In this document: in pieces, positions 55,669 to 64,000 of the stretch | Layout of the letters: every line of letters begins with the position of its first letter | Numbering within the stretch: the first letter of the stretch is position 1 | From: Shinisaurus crocodilurus | Lineage: Eukaryota; Chordata; Lepidosauria; Squamata; Shinisauridae | Assembly (NCBI GenBank): GCA_021292165.1 | Contig: CM037878.1 | Location: 195,361,118-195,425,117, forward strand | Reading direction: 5' to 3' | DNA: 64,000 nt | The notes under the pieces: generated by a model | What the model saw: only the letters and a program-made list of their open reading frames with translations | The model's database searches: none | What the model was told of the DNA's origin: nothing | Translations under genes and position numbers: made by a program

Positions 55669-56360
55669 TCAGTATGTGTGTGTCCACCAGAGGAATGGGA
55701 TCACTGGATGCAACCCATTTCTTTTAATCGCCAATATATTCCACAACGTTTAGTTCTGCAACATGCATAAGAGTAAAGATACTAATTAATAAAAATATTA
55801 ATTGGTATCTTCATTATTTAATCTTGTCTTCTCCCTCAAGATGTTTCTAATTTTACAGTTACTGGCAGAAGGTTATTGCTTAATGTTTAGAAATAATTTC
55901 TAAATTGGTGTCTGTTAATGGTATGTACGGTATTTCAACCCTTATTTTCAAAAGACTGGGAGTTTAAGGCTATTCCAATCTAACTTTTGATGTTATGACA
56001 TCTGTCAAAATTTAGAATGTAAATTAAGATTGTAGACTCATTGTCAAAATTTAGACTGTAAACTCCTTCGAATGGGGACTTGCAGTTTTTGCTTATGTTA
56101 CTCCGGATACTGCTGTATATTGATGATGGTATATTTAATAGCAACAATTGCAGGCTTAAAATTTTGTGGTTTGACTAATTGATGGGGATATTAAGAGAGA
56201 AAGTACCATGGTTATTTTAGTTATGTGAAACAGTCTACCTTTTCCATTGTTAATTATTAGCTGCATTTTTATCATAACTGAAAAAATATTTAAGGTAATA
56301 TGAAGGATCTGGGGTTTATTTTTTGCTTGTTGTTGTTGTTGTTGTTGTTGTTGCTATTGA
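55669..56360. other. Unassigned AT-rich DNA
   Basis: It ends in a (TTG)n run at 56327-56353. Nothing else was recognised. Confidence 0.35.
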
Positions 56361-56364
56361 TGAT

Positions 56365-56452
56365 AATAATAATTTTATTTCTATACCACCCAATAGCCAA
56401 AGCTCTCTCTGGGCGGTTTACAACAATTTAAAAAATACAATATAAAATACAC
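56365..56452 (-). repeat. L2-like LINE 3'-tail fragment
   Basis: TTTATTTCTATACCACCCAA, TAGCCAAAGCTCTCTCTGGG and CGGTTTACAACAATTT match the 3' end at 20225-20275. Confidence 0.75.
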
Positions 56453-56456
56453 AATA

Positions 56457-56788
56457 CAGGCAGCCCCCGGGTTACGAACGAGATCCATTCTTAAGTCTGT
56501 CTTTTAGTCAATTTTTTATGTAAGTCGGAACAGGTACATACGGTTCCCCGGCTCTACGTTGTTTACGTAGAAAATGGTGTAAGGTACGCCGTTTACATAG
56601 AGTATAGCATAGTATACATTAAAAACGGCATTTATGTAAATTGCGCTATACTCTACGTAAACGATGTAGAGCCGAGGAACCAGGAAGTCTGGTGAGCGCC
56701 TCAGCTGGTGCTCACCGGAGGCTCAGTGGTCCGTTCGTAAATACGAGTTGTCCATAAGTCGGACATTCGTAACCTGGGGGACTGACTG
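56457..56788. mobile_element. Tigger/pogo-like MITE (332 bp), TA flanks
   Basis: The left end CAGGCAGCCCCCGGGTTACG and the right end CGTAACCTGGGGGACTGACTG (given here in two parts: CGTAACCTGGGGG, ACTGACTG) are inverted. TA lies at 56455-56456 and 56789-56790. The interior is palindromic (GGCTCTACGTTGTTTACGTA facing TACGTAAACGATGTAGAGCC). It includes the module shared with the hAT MITE at 25067. Confidence 0.88.
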
Positions 56789-56799
56789 TAAAACATTAT

Positions 56800-57095
56800 A
56801 AAAGATTTAAAACCAAGCTTAAAAGAACACAAAAAGCTAAAACAACTTAATAGAACGGTGTTTGTTGGTGGTGTTTGTCAGAATACAGCAGTTGTCAATG
56901 GAGAATGTGCTCTTAAGCATACTAAACTGCATGTACGAAATGTATTAAATGCACCTTATCAGTTCATATTCTTTCCTGCAGACTTGCTTAGGAGTGGCCT
57001 GTGGTCTGATGTTTTCTGTGCTGATCTCCCCCCCCCACACACACACACACACTCCAGTGTTCTCTTATAACTAGAGATAAACCATTCTGAGGTGT
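56800..57095. other. Unassigned DNA
   Basis: The beginning reads like LINE 3' UTR (TTATAAAAGATTTAAAACCA), continuing the 56365 fragment that the MITE interrupts. A short (CA)n lies near 57037-57053. Confidence 0.4.
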
Positions 57096-57096
57096 A

Positions 57097-57300
57097 AATT
57101 TATTTGTTTGTTTGTTTGTTTGTTTGTTTATTTAATACATTTTTATACCGCCCAATATCCGATGCTCTCTGGGTGGTTTACAACAGTTAAAACCATAAAA
57201 TACAATATAAAATAAATATAAAATTTAAAACCACAGATTAAAAACAAACAGCAGAGCTAGCAGCAACAGTTACAATAACAAAGTTAAAAACAGCTATAAG
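57097..57300 (-). repeat. L2-like LINE 3'-tail fragment with (TTTG)n terminus
   Basis: A (GTTT)n run at 57104-57129 is followed by TTTTTATACCGCCCAATATC and TCTCTGGGTGGTTTACAACA. Confidence 0.75.
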
Positions 57301-57365
57301 ATTTACTTGCAGACTTCTCCAATAGCAATATGTTTGAGATTTTGCATATCTTTAAGGAACACTTA

Positions 57366-58828
57366 CCCGTATATACTCAAGTACAGGTCGGCCCTAATAT
57401 AAGTCGTGGCCCCTAATTTCACCCCCCAAAACTGGGAAAACTTATTGCCCCCAGTATAAGTCTAGGGTGGGAAATGTATGAGGGGAGACTCCCGCCGCCA
57501 CCCCCAGACACCCCCCGCCACTGTACCTGCACCCGCCGCCGCCGAAGCCACACCCCCATACCTGCACCCGCTGCCGCCGAAGCCCCGCCACTGCCAAAGC
57601 CCCCCCAGGACCCCCGCCGCCACCGCCAGGCACCCCCCTCCACCCCCAGGACCCCTGCCGCCACCCCCAGGACCCCTGCCGCCACCCCCAGGCACCCCCA
57701 CGCCACGCTGTTCCTCTCCGCTCGCTCTTTAAAATTATTTTCCTCCCCCCCCCATATCTTTGTCAGCGGCGGCTCGCTCTGCTGGCGCCTTGCGCGCTGC
57801 CATGCCGGCTCCTAGGCAGGGAAGCGGTGCAGCAGCGTGAGGCGCCCGTAGAGCGAGTGGCTGGGCTGCGTCTCCCTGGCAGGGAGACATGTGGAGCCAC
57901 TCCGCTATTCCTCCGCTCGCTCTTTAAAATTATTTTCCTTCCCCCCCATACCTTTACCAGCAGCCGCTCGCTCTGCGGTCGCCTCGCGCGCTGCCATGCT
58001 GCTTCGTTCCCGGGAGCCGGAAGTGATGCCTGTCGCGGCCCCGGAAGTGATGCCCGTCGCGGCCTGGAAGCGACGAGGGCGGCACCGGCAGCGCCACGAG
58101 CTTCCGCTTACAAACACAAAGGTAGGGGAATGGCGGAGCAGCTCCACGTGGGTCCCTGGCAGAGAGACGCGGCCTGGCCACTCGCTCTGCGGCTGCCTCG
58201 CGCGCTGCCATGCCGGCTCCCGGGAACGAAGCAACACAAAGGTAGGGGAATGGCGGAGCAGCTCCACGTGGGTCCCTGGCAGAGAGACGCGGCCTGGCCA
58301 CTTGCTCTGCGGTTGCCTCGCGCGCTGCCATGCCGGCTCCCGGGAACGAAGCAGCATGGCAGCGCGCGAGGCGCCAGCAGAGCGAGCGGCTGCTGGTAAA
58401 GATATGGGGGGGGGAGGAAAATAATTTTAAAGAGCGAGCGGAGAGGAACAGCGGAGTGGCTCCACATGTCTCCCTGCCAGGGAGACGCAGCCCAGCCACT
58501 CGCTCTACGGGCGCCTCGCGCTGCTGTGCCGCTTCCCTGCCTAGGAGCCGGCATGGCAGCGCGCAAGGCGCCAGCAGAGCGAGCCGCCGCTGACAAAGGT
58601 ATGGGGGGGGAGGAAAATAATTTTAAAGAGCGAGCGGAGAGGAACAGCGTGGCGTGGGGGTGTCTGGGGGTGGCGGCAGGGGTTCTGGGGGTGGAGGGGG
58701 GTGCCTGGCGGTGCCTGGCGGTGGCAGCGGGGGTCCTGGGGGAGCGCTGACCCACTTATAAGTCGAGGGGGCATTTTTCAGCACAAAAAATGTGCTGAAA
58801 AACTAGACGTATATTTGAGTATATACGG
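57366..58828. mobile_element. 1.46-kb TA-flanked GC-rich palindromic element
   Basis: The left end CCCGTATATACTCAAGTACA is mirrored by TATTTGAGTATATACGG. TA lies at 57364-57365 and 58829-58830. AGTGGCTGGGCTGCGTCTCC (near 57857) faces GGAGACGCAGCCCAGCCACT (near 58481), and AGCGAGCCGCCGCTGAC-type arms match over hundreds of bases. The arms are strongly GC-rich. Every long frame here (63-215 codons on both strands) is a by-product of this composition: translations are Arg/Pro/Ala-rich and mirror each other. No transposase was recognised. Confidence 0.8.
58113..58352. repeat. Two tandem copies of a 120-bp unit
   Basis: Units 58113-58232 and 58233-58352 are nearly identical. They differ at, for example, CTCGCTCTGCGGCTGCC against CTTGCTCTGCGGTTGCC. 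They sit at the centre of the 1.46-kb palindrome. Because 120 is divisible by three, chance frames across it show a repeated 40-residue block. Confidence 0.95.
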
Positions 58829-58830
58829 TA

Positions 58831-60429
58831 TATTATTCATCTCAGAAAAGGAAACATTCATGTCAATGCTCCTACAAAATATGTTTTTCCCGTATTCTTC
58901 ACATAGAACATATTTTCTCAGCATAGCCACTAGGTTGAAAACCTTGTGGATACACTCATTTGACTACACAAGTGAAAACCGGGGTTCCTAGTTCTATGTT
59001 TCCCTCATAACACCAGTGTGGAGTTGTGCTTAAATCTTTCCCTATGCCAATTCCCCCCAGAAGTGTTTTTCTGGGATGTTTTTCATTGATTTCTTTCTCA
59101 CCTGGCCAGGCTTTGAAACTCAAAGTAAGCTCAGAAAAGGGGGAAATGGCTGGAGAACACTTTCAGAAGAGAACAGGTGGGGTTAAACATCCCTTTCTCT
59201 GTCCTCTGAAACTTCCTTATGAGTATGCACCCTGCACCCAGAGTTAACCCAACAATTACCCATGATTTGTTATTGGTTTAACTCTGGGTTGTTTAACCCA
59301 TAAACAACCTGATGTTTCCACATTCAGATGTCATGAAATAACCCAAGAATGTTCCTGAGTTGTTAATTGAGATCGGAAATGGCACACGAGCAACTCATGC
59401 ACTCCACTCCACCTTCAATTCCTGAGTTAAGCAATCCAGGAATTGCCCAGAGTGAGAGGTGAACCGCATCACTGTCTCAGCAGTGAAGGTTTCTGAACCC
59501 ATATTTGCCAAGATAGCTTCCAGGTTGGTGGTTTAGAATTCATCTTTCATCGTGAACACAAGGGCTAAACCCACGTTCCATTAAATGCTTCCATTTGGTT
59601 GTCTGATTTTAAAAAATAAGAAATCCCATTATATTAAATGTGTAAACTCATTTGCATCAATATCACATTAAGATTTCACAAGGGATATCGGACTCTCCTT
59701 GTTCTGTCCTTGACCTGCCAGGGACCACCATGGGCCCACACAGGAAGCCATTATTTTTTAGAGCAAAATTTGGCAGCTTTAGTTGCTATATAAACCTGTA
59801 TGTAGACTCAGTTCATAAGTGGATGTAAATTGATTATTCCATGTAGTTACTGTAACTGCAATTTCCATATGTTTCTCTGTAGGAACACTGTCTAAAACCA
59901 GCTTCACAAATAATTGTGTTCTTATTACCACTAATCTTTCTTGTTTATCTTAGCTTCAATTGTCTGTGTCCTAAATCTATTTTCTTATTTCCTTTCCCCT
60001 TTCCCCTCAATCTCTTAGGATAATGTGTTAATAAAAACTTTTAAAGTTCAGATTTTTAAAAAATATGTATAAAAAAGGAGTAACCAAAGTTCTTGTGACT
60101 CAGAAGTAGGTCATGAAGTAGAATACAACACAATCACACTAATTAAGAGGGCTGGGGTTTTTTTCTCTCAGCATACTGCCAAGAAGAAAAGATCAATACA
60201 GCAAAAAACCCTTTCACTGCAGAGCAAAGGGAATTGGAAAAGATCCACTACTGCTTTCAGACCTTAAATGCTGGAGGCTGATGTCATTAAGAAAACCAGC
60301 TGAGGACTGAAAAATAAACCAAGCAAACTAATAGCTTTTAAGTGTAGGGCAAAAGGGAAGATGATTCTATACCAGTAATATCTGAAACAATGGCCTAGGT
60401 TTTGGCCTCTCTAGCTGTGTTTCCAAATG
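58831..60429. other. Unassigned DNA with a decayed palindromic element
   Basis: About 59235-59345 (CAGAGTTAACCCAACAATTA facing AACTCTGGGTTGTTTAACCC) has the same AACCC-rich palindromic style as 24307-24680. The rest shows no element or exon. Confidence 0.35.
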
Positions 60430-60842
60430 TCTGAAGTAAATTTTACGTGCAGTTCTTATCCATACATCTAAGGGGCCACCTATCTCGTTATGAACATGTC
60501 CAGTTATTAAGATCTGTAGGAAAGGCTCCCTCCAGGATGTTAATATACCTGCAGAGGCCCATTTGTTGTGCATGGGTGAAAGGGCTTTCTCCTGTGTCAT
60601 TCCCAAACAGAGGAATATTGCCCTCTCAAGAACTACGATTGGCCCCCACTCTCTTGCCTCTTAGGAAGGGTGTGAAGATGCATCTTTTTAACTTAGCCTT
60701 TTTAAAGTATGTAGTTTTTTAAATGTTTTATGGTTTTTAATATTCATTTGGTTGTGTTACGGTTTTAATGTTTTAAATTCTTGTTCACCACATCGATGGC
60801 TTTTAGCAAATAAGGCGGCATATAAACGTTAATCATAAATAC
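60430..60842 (+). pseudogene. L2/CR1-group LINE 3' end
   Basis: A frame remnant (RNSYPYI-type, then PLRKGVKMHLFNLAFLKY) is followed by a 3' UTR ending CAAATAAGGCGGCATATAAA and CGTTAATCATAAATA, the usual terminus of L2-like LINEs in this window's style. Decayed. Confidence 0.6.
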
Positions 60843-60844
60843 AT

Positions 60845-60915
60845 ACTTGGGAGTAAGCCCCATTGAACTTAAAGGGACTTGTTTTTGAATAAATATGCAT
60901 AGGATTGTGCAGTTA
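60845..60915. repeat. Small 'TTACTCAGAAGTAAG' hairpin element, copy
   Basis: ACTTGGGAGTAAGCCCCATT, GAACTTAAAGGGACTTG and ATATGCATAGGATTGTGCAG, in the usual order. Confidence 0.7.
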
Positions 60916-61251
60916 GACACACTTCACTCTTCTGTCCAAAATGTTTTGCTTTAAGAGTGTGTAAGAAGATGAACCTTTTACCCTTGGATAAGGAACCCAC
61001 TGTGTTTCTGCATGAATCACTATCTGGGTGTATCTTCTCTTTCTCTTGGTGTTTTCCCTTCCTGTCCCAACTTTTCTCATTACATATTTATGGCTACATA
61101 TTGATAGTTCTCTTCCATAAGACCACAACACCGTTAGTTGCTCAAAGACAGAATTGTTCAAACTGTCCACCTTGAACAAATCCTTTTCATGTCAGCTTAT
61201 CAGGCTCTCAGGTTCTGTGGATTGCAAACTTTTCTGGGGCATATTGTAGAA

Positions 61252-61490
61252 CAGCGGTTCTCAGACTTTTATTTTTTGTAGACCACTTGAAAATTCTGGG
61301 GGTCTCAGCCGGTCATTACATACTTTTTCCTAACAGTCATAAACTCGTATTTTAATTTTTAAAAATTCTTCAGTGCTAGCACCATCATAAAAATGAGCAT
61401 CACACTATGAAAATCACAGGCCCTGGGCCAGGCTGTTGAGAAGGGCCCCTCTACCTTGTAAACTTATAGAGAAAAATTAGTAGACAACAC
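61252..61490. mobile_element. Partial hAT/Charlie-like element
   Basis: ACAGCGGTTCTCAGACTTTT with TTGTAGACCACTTG matches the general form of Charlie-type ends (CAGTGGTTCTCAAACTTTT). The opposite end is not clear. AATCACAGGCC occurs twice (near 61412 and 61508), suggesting a short internal duplication. Confidence 0.5.
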
Positions 61491-61509
61491 CAGTGCTGTG
61501 ATTATGGAA

Positions 61510-62529
61510 ATCACAGGCCGTAGGCCAGGCTTTCTTAGCTTGCTTGATAATCCAGCCCTGGTCAAAATGGCCTTGTTGTTAGCAAAAAAAATATATCAAG
61601 TGCAGTGCCAAATACAGATATTCTCAGATGCTAACCTATCCATGGATCACCTCCATGGAGTTCATAAGGACCTCTCTTCTAGGGTACACTCTCAGAGTCA
61701 TTGTCTAGATCTGTTGACTTACATAAAATGAGCATGCACTATATGGAATGCCAAATAGTCCCTGGTGCATACATATTACAAGGGGACAGTTAGTTGTCTT
61801 TCAGCAAAGCTGGTCTATTGCTGATCTTTGCTTTGAGGAATCCCTGATAAGTTTTGGAAGAATCCAGGATACCCCATAAATCAGTTTGAAAACTATTACG
61901 GTACTCCAAGGAGAAAGGGATCCACTATATGTCAGATCTATTCACAAGACCACCATTAATTAAGAGCTATATACTTACTATTTTCCTCCAACTGCTCTCA
62001 GTATACCATATAGGAGAGTAGCAGTGGAAACTGGAGAACCCATTTCTGGGATAGAGACCTTAATTTTATTGGATTATTAATACCTGCAGCCAACTGCAGA
62101 GAGATTATGAGAATGCCACATAACTCATTTCCCTTCTGGAAGATTTATCTTGGGTCCTCATTTGGCTAAAAACAACAACCCAAAACTACTACAGGTGGTA
62201 TTCCCCCCCTCCTGTGATGTCAGTAAGCCAATGGATAAAGCTGGGTATTTTTATTTCAACCACACTTGAGTCCATTTCTGGGCTCCACCCAGAAGAACAC
62301 ACTGGTGACTGTGGTTGTATGAAAGGGTTGCATCTAAGGATCTTTTGGAAGCAACCCAGAGTGAACTAATGAGCCAAAGCCTGGGTTCTATGTTAAATAG
62401 TAGTTTGGGGTGTGGTTGATTGGTGAGCACTCATTGTAGAGCATCTGACTAATTGCATTACAGGTTGATCAGTTTCTGGATGTTGATCGGAAGGCCTTGA
62501 GCACCAAATTGATTTAAGGTGCTAGACAT
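61510..62529. other. Unassigned DNA
   Basis: Nothing recognised. Confidence 0.35.
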
Positions 62530-62694
62530 TCATAGATCATAGAGTTGGAAGGAGCCTACAAGGCTATCAAGTCCAACCCCCCTGCTCAATGCAGGAAACT
62601 AGAGGAGGGGTCTCCCATCCAAGTAATAACCAGGCCTGACCCTGCTTAGCTTTCCACGCTCAGACAAGCTGAGCCAGCGTGAGCCACAGGCCTG
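62530..62694 (-). mobile_element. 5S-rRNA-derived SINE with CR1-like tail, copy C
   Basis: CATAGATCATAGAGTTGGAA and CAAGTCCAACCCCCCTGCTC are followed by the 5S-like block at 62609-62655. This copy is almost identical to the other two, which suggests fairly recent family activity. Minus orientation. Confidence 0.85.
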
Positions 62695-64000
62695 TATATT
62701 TAAATAAATTGCTTTGATTTTCAGCATGCACCAGGAGATTGGTGAATTGTTTGAAAAGTAAAGGAAGTGACTGGAGATTCATCATGTCTTATGAACTAAC
62801 AGGGATTTAATAAATTTATATTTCATTTGAAGTTGTTGGATTGATTGGATAGTTTATGGACTCACTCAGAATGAGTGCAGTGAGCTTCCTGTAAGATCAC
62901 TGATTTGAAAAATAATGAATGAATGGTGATACTAACATACTAGTGTATGGATTATGTTATTAATAATTTATATAGCATTCACTTCTATTTTGCTAAATGT
63001 GGCACAATATTTACATTTTGTCTGAATAGCCATGTGAGGTAAGCCATTATCCCATTTTTAGATGTGGAACTGAACTGGCACTCAGAACCAAACAGTAAAA
63101 TATTTTAAATATTTCTAAGTATTATATATAATTTTGTATTTCTGCAAACCTCGGGGTTCCCCAAAGCCTGCTGATACTTCTTTCTTATGTGTGGATAGCC
63201 CCTTTTTGGCTACACAAGGATCCACATTCAGAGAATAAGTTCACTATTACAATATAGGATATGGTGCATCACTATGCAGGAACTTTTTCAGAGGCCTTCA
63301 CCTTGTGGGTGAAACATTAGATATGTTCCAGTAAAGATGGGAAAGCGAAAGAGAGACGTGTGTGAGGGAGCAAAGAGAAGACTAGCAATTTCTTTGCTTC
63401 TTTTCTTTATAAATAAATAGACTTCTGTTCCTTCTTGTATCAGACATCAATGTGATTCTTTGTCCTGTGATGCTTAAGCATGGAATGGCACAGAAAGCAA
63501 TTCTCAGTAGTGCTGCAGCTGTGAAGTTACCTCAAAAGAGAGAATGTGGGTTTTCTTTTTCTTTCCCTTAAAAGATTTGGGCAGGTAGTTTGAGTACACA
63601 GATCCTCCTATTGTTGCTTATTGTCCTTAACTTTTGAAATCTAAATTACAGAAACAAAACAACTACACTTGTAAATGAGGCTGCAGTAATGTCTGCACAT
63701 ACAAACATTTTTTTTCCTGTAAGGCATCAGCCTGAAGTGCCAGCATATTGTATATTAATCTCAGGGTGTAACCTAACAGAGTTCCTTGTCCCAAGATTGT
63801 AGGGCAAAGTTATTCTTTGCTCTAGCTATCTCATAGACTTAAGATAGCTAAGCATATTTAAAAATGAAACTACTGGTAAAACAATCCAATGTGAAAAACA
63901 ACCTGCCACTAAACATCAGACCTGTATAAAAATACAGATGTCCTACATCACCTCCAGAAAGTGATCTGGAAAATAAGTACCGTTAACATCTGGCAATCCT
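62695..64000. other. Mostly unassigned DNA with two repeat fragments
   Basis: The stretch 62960-63100 (CATGTGAGGTAAGCCATTAT, CCCATTTTTAGATGTGGAAC) looks like an old plus-strand MIR/L2 tail. The stretch 63125-63250 is copy 2 of the unclassified repeat at 17398-17545. The remainder shows nothing recognisable. Confidence 0.45.

Noticed and set aside
57419..58774. Frames of 63-215 codons on both strands, some with a repeated 40-residue block
   Set aside because: They arise from a GC-rich palindrome, so frames mirror each other on opposite strands. The repeated block is the 120-bp tandem duplication.

Overview
This window looks like vertebrate nuclear DNA, most probably from a squamate reptile (lizard or snake). 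It is AT-rich, lacks compact gene organisation, and carries several LINE groups side by side: L2-like, CR1, L1, and a further LINE with a C-terminal zinc finger. It also holds 5S-rRNA-derived and tRNA-derived SINEs, solo-LTR-like insertions and many palindromic non-autonomous DNA transposons. That mixture is known from squamates. I could not recognise one host protein-coding exon, tRNA gene or functional rRNA gene, so the window is probably intergenic or inside a large intron. Nearly all open frames are either transposon proteins or chance frames in GC-rich and tandem-repeat DNA.

Layout. 1-8 kb: unassigned DNA with hairpins, a 723-bp palindromic element flanked by 6-bp direct repeats, and a possible conserved non-coding stretch. 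8.4-9.6 kb: an L2-like LINE 3' end split by a 438-bp solo LTR with a 5-bp target-site duplication. 10.4-11.4 kb: a minisatellite of about 18 units beside other repeats. 13.9-18.3 kb: hairpin elements, a 5S-derived SINE and a CR1 3' end. 20-25.5 kb: an L2-like 3' end, a MIR-like SINE, palindromic elements and a hAT-type MITE. 26.4-28.7 kb: a TA-flanked MITE, then a 5'-truncated L1 inserted in a palindromic element with a 14-bp target-site duplication. 29.8-33.4 kb: a hAT MITE, a LINE fragment ending in a C2H2 zinc finger, and a Tigger-like MITE. 34-41 kb: L2 and SINE fragments, two related hAT MITEs, and an exact 45-bp direct repeat 1.1 kb apart.

41.7-44.8 kb holds the most intact gene-like object: an L2-like endonuclease and reverse transcriptase frame of about 984 codons broken by one TAG. 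45-49.5 kb has further L2 fragments and an LTR-like insertion between 24-bp direct repeats. 53.2-55.3 kb is a GC-rich block with a tandem array of YY1-like motifs and a degraded gag-like region, possibly DIRS-type. 56.4-58.8 kb has a Tigger-like MITE and a 1.46-kb GC-rich, TA-flanked imperfect palindrome with an internal 120-bp tandem duplication. 59-64 kb is L2, SINE, MIR and unassigned DNA.

No pathway or operon logic links these features. The useful information is the nesting order of insertions, the target-site duplications, and modules shared between element families. All family names come from reading motifs by eye, without database search.
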